A stretch of 64,000 nt of DNA, from NCBI RefSeq assembly GCF_927798115.1, contig NZ_CAKMMG010000001.1:186001-250000 (forward strand), given 5' to 3'. The stretch is from Paenibacillus auburnensis (GTDB taxonomy: Bacteria; Bacillota; Bacilli; Paenibacillales; Paenibacillaceae). Under the pieces are notes generated by a model that saw only the letters and a list, made by a program, of their open reading frames with translations, was not told the DNA's origin and searched no databases. This document shows positions 43,008 through 51,168 of the stretch, one piece after another (positions within the stretch are counted from its first letter, which is position 1; each line of letters begins with the position of its first letter). Position numbers and translations under genes: made by a program.

Positions 43008-44600
43008 ATGCCTACACCACATAGAGCAGAAACCAAATCAAGAATGAAACTCAGCCTCACTTTGCTGCTGATGGCGCTGGTGACAATGGTGTTTCTATTG
43101 ACAACTACGATTCTGCTCATTGGGTCATACCAATCTAAGAAGAAATCACTAATAGAGACAACGCTTAATTTGAATTATGCCAATGCGGAAAGAATGAGTA
43201 AAACGGTAGATTCATTGTTCCGTTCGATGCACAGCAGCCTGCTTTTCAGTGCGGATCAAATCGCCAATATGGAGGCATCGCGGCCTGAAGATATAGATGC
43301 TTATCTAGATTTAATGCGCCACAGCAGCAACTACTTTAATTCAATTATTCTGTTTAACGAAAACGGATCGGTACTGAATAATTCACCGAAAACGCTAGGG
43401 ATGATGGGGAAAAGAATTCAATCGCCTCAGGTTCTGGAAGCTCTCCGGCTGAAGAACTCCTATCTGTCTTCACCGTATACTTCGTCCACTACAGGCAGGA
43501 TGATCTTGTTCATGAGCGAACCGCTGTATAACAAAGACAGACATTATCTTGGACAACTGGCAGGTACGGTCTATCTCCGGGATTACAATATTCTGAATAT
43601 GATATTCGGGAACAATAATATTGATGAATCCGGTTCGTATTACTATATTGTCAGCGCTGAAGGGCATGTGCTGTTTCATCCGGACGCAGAAAGAATAAAT
43701 AAGGATATTAGCAGTAACGAGGTCGTCCAGAGATTAAAGAGGGGAGAGAGCGGGAAGATGCAAGCACTGAATACCAAAGGGGTATCCATGCTTGCCGGCT
43801 ATTCTGCGGTTCCCGCTAATAATTGGGGAGTCGTTGTTGTATCGCCAGTTCATGTCATACAGGAACAATTGCTGGCTCACTTACGCAAAATTCTGGCCTA
43901 TACGGTTATTCCATTCGTTATTTTGCTGCTTAGTGTGTTTGTCCTTGCACACCGCTTAGCCAAGCCGTTCGTTGTCCTGGCCGACCTTGTGAACAGAATC
44001 GGCAAAGAAAATGTCGAGCTGCCGGAGCTCAAACCTCATTGGAACAGGGAAGTTGATCTGCTTACCAAAGCAGTGGTAATGGCCTGGTCGGACATCCAGA
44101 AGCAGACCGATCAGCTGACCCAGGATGCGATGACCGATCTACTGACAGGTCTTACGAACCGCAGAGCGCTGGATATCAGCATCAATCAGTGGATAGCCGC
44201 CCGGGTACCTTTTTCCGTAATCGTTCTGGATGTGGACAAGTTCAAATTCGTCAATGACACTTACGGTCATTTGGCTGGTGATGAGGTGCTTAAAAGCGTT
44301 GCAGAAATCCTTACTGCAAGCATCCGTCCCGGCGATATCTGCGCCCGTTACGGCGGTGAAGAATTTGTCCTGCTGCTTCCCCGGACGAAGCCCGATCATG
44401 CTTTTACAGTGGCCGAAAGAATCCGTAAAACACTGGAAAAAAGTGAAGTTCCCTTACCGATCAAAGTGACTTCCTCGCAGGGAATTGCCCATTATCCCAC
44501 ACACGGGCGTACCCGGGAAGAATTGCTTGGACATGCAGATGAAGCTTTATACTCCGCCAAACATACTGGAAGAAACCGGACAGTTATTGCGGGAGAGTAA
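43008..44600 (+). CDS. Diguanylate cyclase with extracellular Cache-type sensor domain
   Basis: A 530-residue membrane protein. TM1 is about residues 14-39, an extracellular dCache-like sensor covers about 45-290, TM2 about 296-315, then a HAMP-like linker and a GGDEF domain (about 370-530). The active site reads GGEEF at 449-453, an active variant; an RPGD inhibition site (RxxD) sits five residues before it at 440-443. It should make cyclic di-GMP from GTP with product inhibition. AAGGAGG precedes the ATG. Its product could be degraded by the HD-GYP protein encoded 5 kb upstream. Confidence 0.92.
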   Translation: MPTPHRAETKSRMKLSLTLLLMALVTMVFLLTTTILLIGSYQSKKKSLIETTLNLNYANAERMSKTVDSLFRSMHSSLLFSADQIANMEASRPEDIDAYLDLMRHSSNYFNSIILFNENGSVLNNSPKTLGMMGKRIQSPQVLEALRLKNSYLSSPYTSSTTGRMILFMSEPLYNKDRHYLGQLAGTVYLRDYNILNMIFGNNNIDESGSYYYIVSAEGHVLFHPDAERINKDISSNEVVQRLKRGESGKMQALNTKGVSMLAGYSAVPANNWGVVVVSPVHVIQEQLLAHLRKILAYTVIPFVILLLSVFVLAHRLAKPFVVLADLVNRIGKENVELPELKPHWNREVDLLTKAVVMAWSDIQKQTDQLTQDAMTDLLTGLTNRRALDISINQWIAARVPFSVIVLDVDKFKFVNDTYGHLAGDEVLKSVAEILTASIRPGDICARYGGEEFVLLLPRTKPDHAFTVAERIRKTLEKSEVPLPIKVTSSQGIAHYPTHGRTREELLGHADEALYSAKHTGRNRTVIAGE

Positions 44601-44607
44601 GGAAATA

Positions 44608-44637
44608 GAGCATCTTCCCCAGGGAGGATGCTTTTTT
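44608..44637 (+). terminator. Terminator of the diguanylate cyclase gene
   Basis: AGCATC-TTCC and GGA-GATGCT form a stem followed by TTTTTT. Confidence 0.85.
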
Positions 44638-44669
44638 AATGCGGTCTTAAACCAAACCAAGAAAATCAT

Positions 44670-44698
44670 CACCTGAACATAGGCGAATACATATCCTA
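44670..44698 (+). promoter_or_regulatory. Sigma-K-like promoter of the cupin gene
   Basis: CACC (44670-44673), a 16-base spacer and CATATCCTA (44690-44698) fit the sigma-K consensus MACM-N16/17-CATANNNTA. This suggests expression in the mother cell late in sporulation. Confidence 0.55.
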
Positions 44699-44742
44699 CT
44701 TCAGAACGATAAAAATGGGCTCCGAAGAAAGGAAGGATTCGC

Positions 44743-45609
44743 GTGACTTTAAATATGGATTATACTTCCCCCAATACTCAATTTACCTTTGATTTGAATT
44801 GCAGCACCTTGTTTAAGAAGGATGACTGCAACTATATCAACGTTATGGGGATTAAAGAGCTGAATACGCTGGATAATACGTCGCTGCTTGATATTTTTCT
44901 CAGCAAATCAAATGTGGTCGAACCGCATTATCATCAAAATGCTGCTGAGTTGGTCTATTGTATCTCCGGTGAGGCAGTAGTTTCGTTGATTAATCCGTTC
45001 ACGGGTGAGCTGCTGCACTTTACGATAACACCGGGCCAGGTGGCTAACGTGCCGCAGGGCTGGTGGCATTACGAAGTTGCAACGGTAGATTGTACGCATC
45101 TGCTGGCTATTTTTAATGCTCCTACACCTCAGGTCATTCTTGGATCAGATATATTAAGCAAAACACCGGCCCGTGTGCTGGCCCATACTTACTGTCTAAA
45201 TGAAGCTATGCTGAAGGAGACGTTGGCTCCGCTGAAGCCAATGACGTTCATTGGTCCTCCGGCGGATTGCTGTGAACCGTCAAAGGCAGCGGCTGAAAAT
45301 GTAAAAGGAGCCATAATAGCACCGGCGAATTTAGCTCCGGTGAACATGGCTCCAGTTAACATGGCTCCAGTTAACATGGCTCCGGTAAATATGGCTCCGG
45401 TAAATATGGCGCCAGTGAATATGGCTCCGGCTATGGCTACAGCAAATATGTCACCATACATGTATCAGCCGGCTCCACAGAGCTTCGGATACCAGCCTAC
45501 GAGTGTTCATGGCTACTATGGTCAGCCTTATGTTCAGCAGACCTACCGTCAGCAGCCGTATGCTCAAGATTATCCAGCCTATCCGAGCGCAGGAATAGAG
45601 AACGAGTAA
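44743..45609 (+). CDS. Cupin protein with APVNM repeats and Tyr/Gln-rich tail, possible spore coat protein
   Basis: A 288-residue protein starting at GTG with GGAAGG upstream. Residues 45-145 are a cupin domain: VVEPHYHQNAAELVYCISGE holds the His-His-Glu metal ligands and NVPQGWWHYEV is the second motif. From about residue 193 comes a run of pentapeptides (APANL, six APVNM, then degenerate copies), and the last 50 residues are Tyr, Gln and Pro rich (YYGQPYVQQTY). That tail and a sigma-K-like promoter resemble spore coat proteins, where cupins such as OxdD occur. No signal peptide is seen. Confidence 0.8.
   Translation: MTLNMDYTSPNTQFTFDLNCSTLFKKDDCNYINVMGIKELNTLDNTSLLDIFLSKSNVVEPHYHQNAAELVYCISGEAVVSLINPFTGELLHFTITPGQVANVPQGWWHYEVATVDCTHLLAIFNAPTPQVILGSDILSKTPARVLAHTYCLNEAMLKETLAPLKPMTFIGPPADCCEPSKAAAENVKGAIIAPANLAPVNMAPVNMAPVNMAPVNMAPVNMAPVNMAPAMATANMSPYMYQPAPQSFGYQPTSVHGYYGQPYVQQTYRQQPYAQDYPAYPSAGIENE
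45319..45450 (+). repeat. 15-bp tandem repeat encoding APVNM
   Basis: Units of 15 bases of the form GCTCCRGTNAAYATG start at 45319, 45334, 45349, 45364, 45379, 45394 and 45409, then degrade. Neighbouring units are pairwise identical (the third and fourth, the fifth and sixth), a sign of recent duplication by slippage. Confidence 0.88.
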
Positions 45610-45628
45610 GATCAGTTAGTGCCAAAGA

Positions 45629-45658
45629 AAGCCTCCCTGGAACGATCCCGGGAGGCTT
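45629..45658. terminator. Hairpin between convergent cupin and oxidoreductase genes
   Basis: AAGCCTCCC and GGGAGGCTT form a 9-bp stem. T-rich sequence follows on the minus strand (CTTTCTTT). Confidence 0.75.
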
Positions 45659-45664
45659 CTGCTT

Positions 45665-46657
45665 CTAGGACAGGCGGACAAGCACCCTGCCTCTAATATT
45701 TGAATTTAGAATATCTTCGAGTGCTGCAGGCAGAGCGTCCAGTGTGATCTCGCGGTCAACCAGTGCTTCAAGCACCTCCGGCTTCAGATCCGTTGCCATC
45801 CGCTGCCAGATGTCTTTACGTTTCCCGGCAGGACAGGACACGGAATCAATACCGAGCAGGCTGACCCCACGCAGGATAAATGGCAGTACTGTTGTCGGAA
45901 CTGCCGTGCCGGCGGTTAGGCCGCTTGCAGCCACAGCGCCGCCGTATGCGATCTTACTCAGCACGGCTGCCAGCGGACTGCCGCCTACTGAATCTACTGC
46001 TGCCTGCCAGAGCTGCTTGTCCAGCGGTTTCAGCGCACTACCGCCTACATCCTCGCGGGAAATGACCTCATCGGCACCTAAAACCTGCAGATACCCGGCT
46101 TCGTCTGTTCTGCCTGTGCTGGCAGTTACCTGGTAGCCTAGCTTGGCCAGCATCGCTACTGCCGCACCGCCAACACCACCTGTTGCTCCGGTGACGAGCA
46201 CCTTGCCTTTATCCGGTGCAGCCCCGTGATCTTCCAGCGCTTGAATGGACAGTGCGGCGGTAAAGCCGGCCGTCCCGTAAATCATTGCTTCCCGCAGGCT
46301 AAGACCATCCGGGAGCGGGAGAACCCAGTCGGCGGGAATTCTGGCATATTCACTGAAACCGCCAAAATGGGACACGCCAATGCCATAACTGGTGGCGATG
46401 ACAGACTGGCCTGCCTCAAACCGGCTGTCGGCCGAAGAAATTACAACCCCTGACAGATCTATGCCGGGGATAAAGGGATAGTTACGTACAATATTTCCAT
46501 TTGGAATGCTCGCTAATCCGTCTTTATAGTTTACGCTAGAATAGGATACCTTGATCAGCACCTCACCTGCAGGCAATTCTTCCATTGCCACTGGCTTGAC
46601 CTCCACTGAGAAAGTATCTGTTTTGTCTACAACCAAAGCCTTAAAAGTATTTGACAT
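45665..46657 (-). CDS. YhdH/AcuI-type zinc-independent MDR oxidoreductase
   Basis: A 330-residue medium-chain reductase. N-terminal YSSVNYKDGLAS and NYPFIPGIDLSGVV, the NADP motif TGATGGVGGAAVAMLAKLGY near residues 155-174, and LGIDSVSCPAGKR near the C-terminus are typical of YhdH/AcuI acrylyl-CoA reductases and relatives. It has no zinc ligands. It reduces an enoyl-type or quinone substrate with NADPH. Its promoter (TTGACC, 17 bases, TATAAC on the minus strand) overlaps the palindrome TGACCGGTCA, next to a divergent TetR gene. Confidence 0.9.
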   Translation of the reverse strand: MSNTFKALVVDKTDTFSVEVKPVAMEELPAGEVLIKVSYSSVNYKDGLASIPNGNIVRNYPFIPGIDLSGVVISSADSRFEAGQSVIATSYGIGVSHFGGFSEYARIPADWVLPLPDGLSLREAMIYGTAGFTAALSIQALEDHGAAPDKGKVLVTGATGGVGGAAVAMLAKLGYQVTASTGRTDEAGYLQVLGADEVISREDVGGSALKPLDKQLWQAAVDSVGGSPLAAVLSKIAYGGAVAASGLTAGTAVPTTVLPFILRGVSLLGIDSVSCPAGKRKDIWQRMATDLKPEVLEALVDREITLDALPAALEDILNSNIRGRVLVRLS

Positions 46658-46697
46658 TTGATGTTCCGCTCCTAATCCGGACTGTATTTATAAGCCT

Positions 46698-46726
46698 GTT
46701 ATATATTAATTATTCTGACCGGTCAA
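46698..46726 (-). promoter_or_regulatory. Promoter of the YhdH-type gene
   Basis: TTGACC (plus 46721-46726), a 17-base spacer and TATAAC (plus 46698-46703) on the minus strand. Confidence 0.65.
46716..46725. promoter_or_regulatory. Candidate TetR operator
   Basis: TGACCGGTCA is a perfect 10-bp palindrome covering the -35 of the oxidoreductase gene and close to the -10 (TATAAT, 46744-46749) of the divergent TetR gene. Confidence 0.6.
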
Positions 46727-46812
46727 CTTTTTTATTACCATGATATAATACACATCATATATATTGAACTTAATCAATGATTGCTTTACATACCTACTAT
46801 CATGGAGGTCCT

Positions 46813-47409
46813 ATGGTACGTTACAAGAAGTCGGAAGAGAAACGCAAACAGATTTTGTATGCCGCTTTTCACGCACTCTCCGAACGCGGCTACGATGCAG
46901 TGACCCTGCAGACCATTGCCGATCATGCAGAGGTCAGCAAAGGGGTTGTCCACTATTATTTTGAGAATAAGGAAGCGGTTCTGGTTGAACTGCTCGAATG
47001 GCTGACCGGCAAAATCTCTGCAAAGGAGCAAGCAGCGGTAGCAGAGCAGCATACAGCAACCGGCAAGCTGACCGCCTATATCAGCTCCGCCTTCCCCGGC
47101 CCGGACCAGAACCGGTCCTTTTACCGCGTCTATTTGGATTTCCTGGCGAGAGCCAGCCGCATTCCGGTCTACCGGGAGATTAACCAGCGGTTCTATGACA
47201 GCTGCGCTAGTATCAGTACGGAGATACTGAGACTCGGACAGCAGGAGGGGATTTTCGCTAAGGAGTTGTCCCCGGATACAACAGCACCCGTCATTCGTGC
47301 GATCATCGACGGTTGCCTGATCCAATGGCTGATGGCGGATAAAGACGAGCTGCACGGGTTGTATAAGGACTCCTGTTATGGTGCCATTATGAAGGTGCTC
47401 AGCGTGTGA
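46813..47409 (+). CDS. TetR/AcrR family transcriptional regulator
   Basis: A 198-residue repressor starting at the ATG at 46813, after GGAGG. The TetR helix-turn-helix covers about residues 10-56 (DAVTLQTIADHAEVSKGVVHYYF). The C-terminal domain is of the TetR_C type. It is divergent from the YhdH-type reductase with a palindromic site between, so it probably represses that gene and itself, responding to an electrophile or similar compound (inference). Confidence 0.88.
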   Translation: MVRYKKSEEKRKQILYAAFHALSERGYDAVTLQTIADHAEVSKGVVHYYFENKEAVLVELLEWLTGKISAKEQAAVAEQHTATGKLTAYISSAFPGPDQNRSFYRVYLDFLARASRIPVYREINQRFYDSCASISTEILRLGQQEGIFAKELSPDTTAPVIRAIIDGCLIQWLMADKDELHGLYKDSCYGAIMKVLSV

Positions 47410-47439
47410 AAGCTTGTGAATATTAGAAGGAGGATAAGT

Positions 47440-47514
47440 ATGCCTGGAGAAATAGTTACAATTTTGCAGGCATTTATCTTCGTGAATATGTTAAATTATG
47501 GTTTGATATGGTGA
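47440..47514 (+). CDS. Possible 24-residue hydrophobic peptide
   Basis: An ATG at 47440 preceded by a strong AAGGAGG (47427-47433) opens a frame reading MPGEIVTILQAFIFVNMLNY then GLIW and stop. It is hydrophobic enough to insert in a membrane. It could be a small membrane peptide or the truncated start of a lost gene. No family recognised. Confidence 0.4.
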   Translation: MPGEIVTILQAFIFVNMLNYGLIW

Positions 47515-47605
47515 TGATTCTCATTATGAAATCTCTACCATTATGTACATTGTGTGAACTGTAGTATAGTAGATATAGAAAATTTTGGTCTAGGAGGCCT
47601 GTTCT

Positions 47606-49021
47606 ATGTCCATCGCTACTACAATGATTATTCGTCTGGAAATCCGCAAATCGGTTGCTTCATTTGGTGATGTAGCTTCAGCGCTCGCAGCAGCGGGCGG
47701 GGATATAGTAGCTATTGACGTTATCCGTGCCGGGAAAGAGTTGACCATCCGCGACATTACCGTAAATGTCCAGGATGCGGCTAACGGAGAGATCCTCACC
47801 GTACTTTCAACCTTGCCGGGGATCAAAGTCATCAATGTATCGGATCGGACATTCCTTGCACACATCGGCGGCAAAATTGAGATCACCCCTAAGATGCCGA
47901 TCAAAAACCGTGAGGATCTCTCGCTGGTCTACACCCCTGGTGTGGCCCGTGTTTGTATGGCTATCGCGGAAGACCCCGGCAAAGCCTACTCTCTCACTAT
48001 GAAAAGAAATACGGTAGCTGTCGTTACCGACGGTACGGCAGTACTCGGTCTCGGCGATATCGGTCCAGAGGCGGCAATGCCGGTTATGGAGGGGAAGGCA
48101 ATGCTGTTCAAGCAGCTGGCAGATATCGATGCTTTTCCGCTCTGCCTGGACACGAAAGACCCGGAGCAAATCATCAGTATAGTGAAAGCGGTTTCCTCAG
48201 GCTTTGGCGGAATCAATCTGGAGGATATCAGTTCTCCGCGCTGCTTTGAGATTGAACGGCGGCTGGCTGCTGAACTCGATATTCCTGTATTTCATGATGA
48301 TCAGCATGGTACGGCAGTAGTCGCATTAGCCGGATTGCTGAATGCACTGAAAGTAGTAGGCAAGGAGCTCGCAGAATGCCGGATCGTTGTTGTTGGCATC
48401 GGTGCAGCCGGTGTGTCCATCTGCCGTCTGCTGCTCGCGGCAGGCGCCGGGAAAATCTGCGCTGTTGACCGGGAGGGGATTCTTAGCAGGGAACAGGTCT
48501 ACAGCAATGCCGAGTGGCAGTGGCTGGCCGGAGCGACCAATCCGGAAGGGATTACAGGAGGCTTAACGGAGGCCTTACGCGGAGCGGATGTATTCATTGG
48601 GGTATCCGGCCCGGGCGTGCTGTCAGTGGAGCAATTACGGAGCATGGCCAGTGATAACATCGTATTCGCGATGGCCAATCCGTCTCCGGAAATAGAGCCT
48701 GAACTGGCCGAGCCTTATGTCCGTGTGCTGGCGACAGGTAGAAGTGATTATCCGAATCAGATCAATAATGTGCTGTGTTTTCCGGGGATTTTCCGCGGAG
48801 CCCTGGATTGCAGGGCCAAGGCGGTTAATCTAGAGATGAAGCTGGCGGCAGCCCGGGCCATTGCTTCGGTGGTTCACCACGACGAGTTGAATGAGCAATA
48901 CATTATCCCGAGTATTTTTAACGAAAAGGTAGTTGAGCAGGTACGGCTGGCTGTAATCAAAGCTGCTGTCTCTACAGGAATGGCTCGCCGCATTCCACCG
49001 GATATCTCGGAGGAGGGCTAA
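47606..49021 (+). CDS. NAD(P)-dependent malic enzyme with N-terminal ACT domain
   Basis: A 471-residue oxidative decarboxylase converting malate to pyruvate. Residues 1-85 form an ACT domain (MIIRLEIRKSVASFGDVASAL), a probable allosteric site. The malic domain starts near 95: LVYTPGVARVC carries the catalytic Tyr, then TDGTAVLGLGDIGPEAAMPV, LEDISSPRCFEIE and FHDDQHGTAVV (metal and substrate residues). The NAD(P) domain shows VVVGIGAAGVSI near 259-270. B. subtilis has several paralogs, so I give no gene symbol. GGAGG lies upstream of the ATG. Confidence 0.93.
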   Translation: MSIATTMIIRLEIRKSVASFGDVASALAAAGGDIVAIDVIRAGKELTIRDITVNVQDAANGEILTVLSTLPGIKVINVSDRTFLAHIGGKIEITPKMPIKNREDLSLVYTPGVARVCMAIAEDPGKAYSLTMKRNTVAVVTDGTAVLGLGDIGPEAAMPVMEGKAMLFKQLADIDAFPLCLDTKDPEQIISIVKAVSSGFGGINLEDISSPRCFEIERRLAAELDIPVFHDDQHGTAVVALAGLLNALKVVGKELAECRIVVVGIGAAGVSICRLLLAAGAGKICAVDREGILSREQVYSNAEWQWLAGATNPEGITGGLTEALRGADVFIGVSGPGVLSVEQLRSMASDNIVFAMANPSPEIEPELAEPYVRVLATGRSDYPNQINNVLCFPGIFRGALDCRAKAVNLEMKLAAARAIASVVHHDELNEQYIIPSIFNEKVVEQVRLAVIKAAVSTGMARRIPPDISEEG

Positions 49022-49060
49022 CTTGGCTACGTGAAACGGGATACGGATCTGGAGGTATAG

Positions 49061-49612
49061 ATGAAGAGTAGGATTCATATTATGGGTGCTTCGGGAGCAG
49101 GTACGAGCACGCTCGGACATGCGCTGGCCGGACGGCTGCCGCATGTCCATCTGGATAGTGATGACTATTTTTGGGAGCAGAAGTTTTCGAAGCAGAGTGA
49201 TATCCGTGAGCGGCTTAGCAGGATTAAGTATGATCTGGAGCATCAGGAGCCATGGATTCTATCGGGGGCCGTTTGCGGCTGGGGAGACGGGCTCCGCTCT
49301 TATTTTGATCTGGTCATCTTCTTGTGGATTCCCCCGGAGCTTAGGCTGGAGCGGCTTAGGGCAAGAGAGTTCACACGTTATGGCGAACAAAGTCTACCAG
49401 GCGGGAGCAGGTACGAGGATGTGCAGACATTTCTGGAATGGGCCAGCTTATATGACACGGCAGGGCCGGAGGTCAGAAGCCGGAAGCTTCATGAAGACTG
49501 GATGAGGGAGCTTGAGTGTCCGGTTCTGCGGCTGGAGGGTAATCTGTCCGTCGAAGAACGGGTGGAGACTGTGCTGAGCTACTTATCCTGCGAGAGAGGG
49601 GTAAGGACATGA
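49061..49612 (+). CDS. P-loop kinase-like ATP-binding protein
   Basis: A 183-residue protein with an adenylate-kinase-like P-loop fold. The Walker A motif is MGASGAGTSTLGHAL at about 8-22, HLDSDDYFWEQ near 30-40 resembles the base-binding region, and FLWIPPELRLERLRAREFTRY near 87-107 holds the lid Arg residues. It may phosphorylate a small molecule, but substrate and role are unknown. It overlaps the lipoprotein gene by four bases, starting a four-gene series. Confidence 0.85.
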   Translation: MKSRIHIMGASGAGTSTLGHALAGRLPHVHLDSDDYFWEQKFSKQSDIRERLSRIKYDLEHQEPWILSGAVCGWGDGLRSYFDLVIFLWIPPELRLERLRAREFTRYGEQSLPGGSRYEDVQTFLEWASLYDTAGPEVRSRKLHEDWMRELECPVLRLEGNLSVEERVETVLSYLSCERGVRT

Positions 49613-50067
49613 GGAAGATAGTAGTTATACGTACATTGCTGCTGTGCGGACTTATGCTTATACTGAATTCCGCCTGCAGCAGCGGAACCCTTTATCATAC
49701 CTACACTTTTTCCGGAGAGGGCGAGCACTGGTCAGCAATCTATAGTGAGACACTTACAGAGAAACCGGTCCACTCAGAAGGAAAAGCAACGTATTACCAG
49801 CCTTCCAGTGAGTATGCTTTCCAGCTTGCCTACAAAGGGAAATCCGGGGATCTGAAAAAGATTAAAAAATTCACCTTTGGCTTTGATGCGGTTGGACACG
49901 GGTCCAGTCAGACGATGGAAGGACCTGTAAGGGTAGAAAGTCTGCGGCTGGAGGGCTCGGGCGACGGATTGGTGGGCCGTGAGGAGTCAGTCATTAAGGT
50001 AAGTGTCGATTGGGACGGACAGAGTGAGCAGTTTGAACTGCTGACAGACTGGAATGAGCCGAAATGA
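49609..50067 (+). CDS. Putative lipoprotein
   Basis: A 152-residue protein with an N-terminal lipoprotein signal: basic MRKIVVIR, hydrophobic TLLLCGLMLILN and lipobox LNSAC with Cys23. The mature part is beta-rich and Gly/Ser rich, with no enzyme motif; VRVESLRLEGSG and VIKVSVDWDGQSEQF are regular strands. Function unknown. It overlaps both neighbours (ATGA with each), so it is part of the coupled gene series 49061-50603. Confidence 0.8.
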   Translation: MRKIVVIRTLLLCGLMLILNSACSSGTLYHTYTFSGEGEHWSAIYSETLTEKPVHSEGKATYYQPSSEYAFQLAYKGKSGDLKKIKKFTFGFDAVGHGSSQTMEGPVRVESLRLEGSGDGLVGREESVIKVSVDWDGQSEQFELLTDWNEPK

Positions 50068-50603
50068 GAATGGGTCTGGTCAGGCATTTTAAAGTAGAAC
50101 ATATCCCGGTGCGGGGCTGGATCACTGGTGAGCAGTTCAATAGGTGGGTTGCAGAGTACGATGCAGCCAGCATCCGCCTGACACCATTCACGGATCATAC
50201 AGAGCACTGGGATTACTGTATAAGCAGCGATCTTCCAAGAGCCGTACATACTGCAAGGCACATCTATTCAGGCGATATTGCACTAAGCGAGCAGCTTAGG
50301 GAAATTGGAGTGGCGGCGGTAAAGCTGTCCGGCTTAAAGCTTCCGGCAGCATGCTGGATGGTTATAGGGCGGCTGTTGTGGCTAGCCGGACATCCCTCTC
50401 AGCCGGAGAGCCGGCGGGAAACAACGCAGCGGATCATTTCGGTTCTGGACAAATTGGAAGCGGAGCCGCAGGGGAAGAATGTACTAATCATAACGCATGG
50501 AGCATTCATGAAACAGCTGGAGCGGGAGCTGCGGCGCAGATCTTACAGCGGGCAACGGATGAAGCACCCGCGAAATGGACAGCTTTATGTATATGAGAAA
50601 TAA
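50064..50603 (+). CDS. Histidine phosphatase superfamily (phosphoglycerate mutase-like) protein
   Basis: A 179-residue protein of the histidine phosphatase fold. The phospho-His motif at the start reads LVRHFKV, with Phe replacing the usual Gly of RHG. SSDLPRAVHTA near 54-64 supplies the second Arg, and IITHGAFMKQL near 145-155 the second His. The RHF variant may change specificity but both His and both Arg residues remain. Substrate unknown. It starts in the ATGA overlap with the lipoprotein gene. Confidence 0.85.
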   Translation: MRMGLVRHFKVEHIPVRGWITGEQFNRWVAEYDAASIRLTPFTDHTEHWDYCISSDLPRAVHTARHIYSGDIALSEQLREIGVAAVKLSGLKLPAACWMVIGRLLWLAGHPSQPESRRETTQRIISVLDKLEAEPQGKNVLIITHGAFMKQLERELRRRSYSGQRMKHPRNGQLYVYEK

Positions 50604-50639
50604 TCCAAACATGCAGGAAGCAGGAGGTACAGAGTACAA

Positions 50640-51083
50640 ATGGTGTCTATTAAAGAAATTGAGGCTGACTCGCTTTCAGCCTTAAATGAGCTATATGGTG
50701 AATTGACGGGTACAATGGCGGAACTATACAAACTTACCAATGCTTTTGCGGCAATTAAGGCAGACAGCAGGTACATATTATTAGGTGCTTATGTGGACGG
50801 GAAGCTGCTGGGCTCCATAATGGGCATCATTTGCCAAGATCTCGTAGGAGATTGCCGGCCGTTTATGGTCGTTGAGAATGTTGTTGTCTCCGCGCGGGCC
50901 CGCCGCCAGGGTCTGGGCAAACAGCTGATGACCGCCATTGAAGGCATTGCCCATGAGCGGGATTGTTATTACATCATCCTGGTCTCCGGTGAGAAACGCA
51001 AGGAAGCCCATGTCTTCTATGAGAGAATGGGCTACCGGGATGAGAAGGTTGAGGGCTACCGTAAGCATCTGAGCTCACATTGA
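50640..51083 (+). CDS. GNAT family N-acetyltransferase
   Basis: A 147-residue acetyltransferase. The acetyl-CoA site is VVSARARRQGLGKQLMTAI near residues 80-98 (R/Q-x-x-G-x-G), followed by a CYYIILVSGEKRKEAHVFYE block and a final Gly-Tyr strand. Acceptor unknown. GGAGGT lies 12 bases before the ATG, a wide spacing. A hairpin terminator follows. Confidence 0.85.
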   Translation: MVSIKEIEADSLSALNELYGELTGTMAELYKLTNAFAAIKADSRYILLGAYVDGKLLGSIMGIICQDLVGDCRPFMVVENVVVSARARRQGLGKQLMTAIEGIAHERDCYYIILVSGEKRKEAHVFYERMGYRDEKVEGYRKHLSSH

Positions 51084-51122
51084 AGTATGTAATGGAGCCC
51101 ATACTTAGCCATGAAGTTCTGC

Positions 51123-51168
51123 CAGGGAAGCTGATTCCGTTCACCGGAGTCAGCTTCCTGTGCTTTTA
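51123..51168. terminator. Terminator after the GNAT gene
   Basis: GGAAGCTGA and TCAGCTTCC pair around an inner CCG/CGG, followed by TGCTTTTA. It overlaps the end of the convergent permease gene. Confidence 0.75.

Noticed and set aside
45189..45461. Minus-strand frame with FTGAI repeats opposite the cupin gene
   Set aside because: It is the mirror of the 15-bp repeat in the cupin gene and lacks a ribosome binding site.
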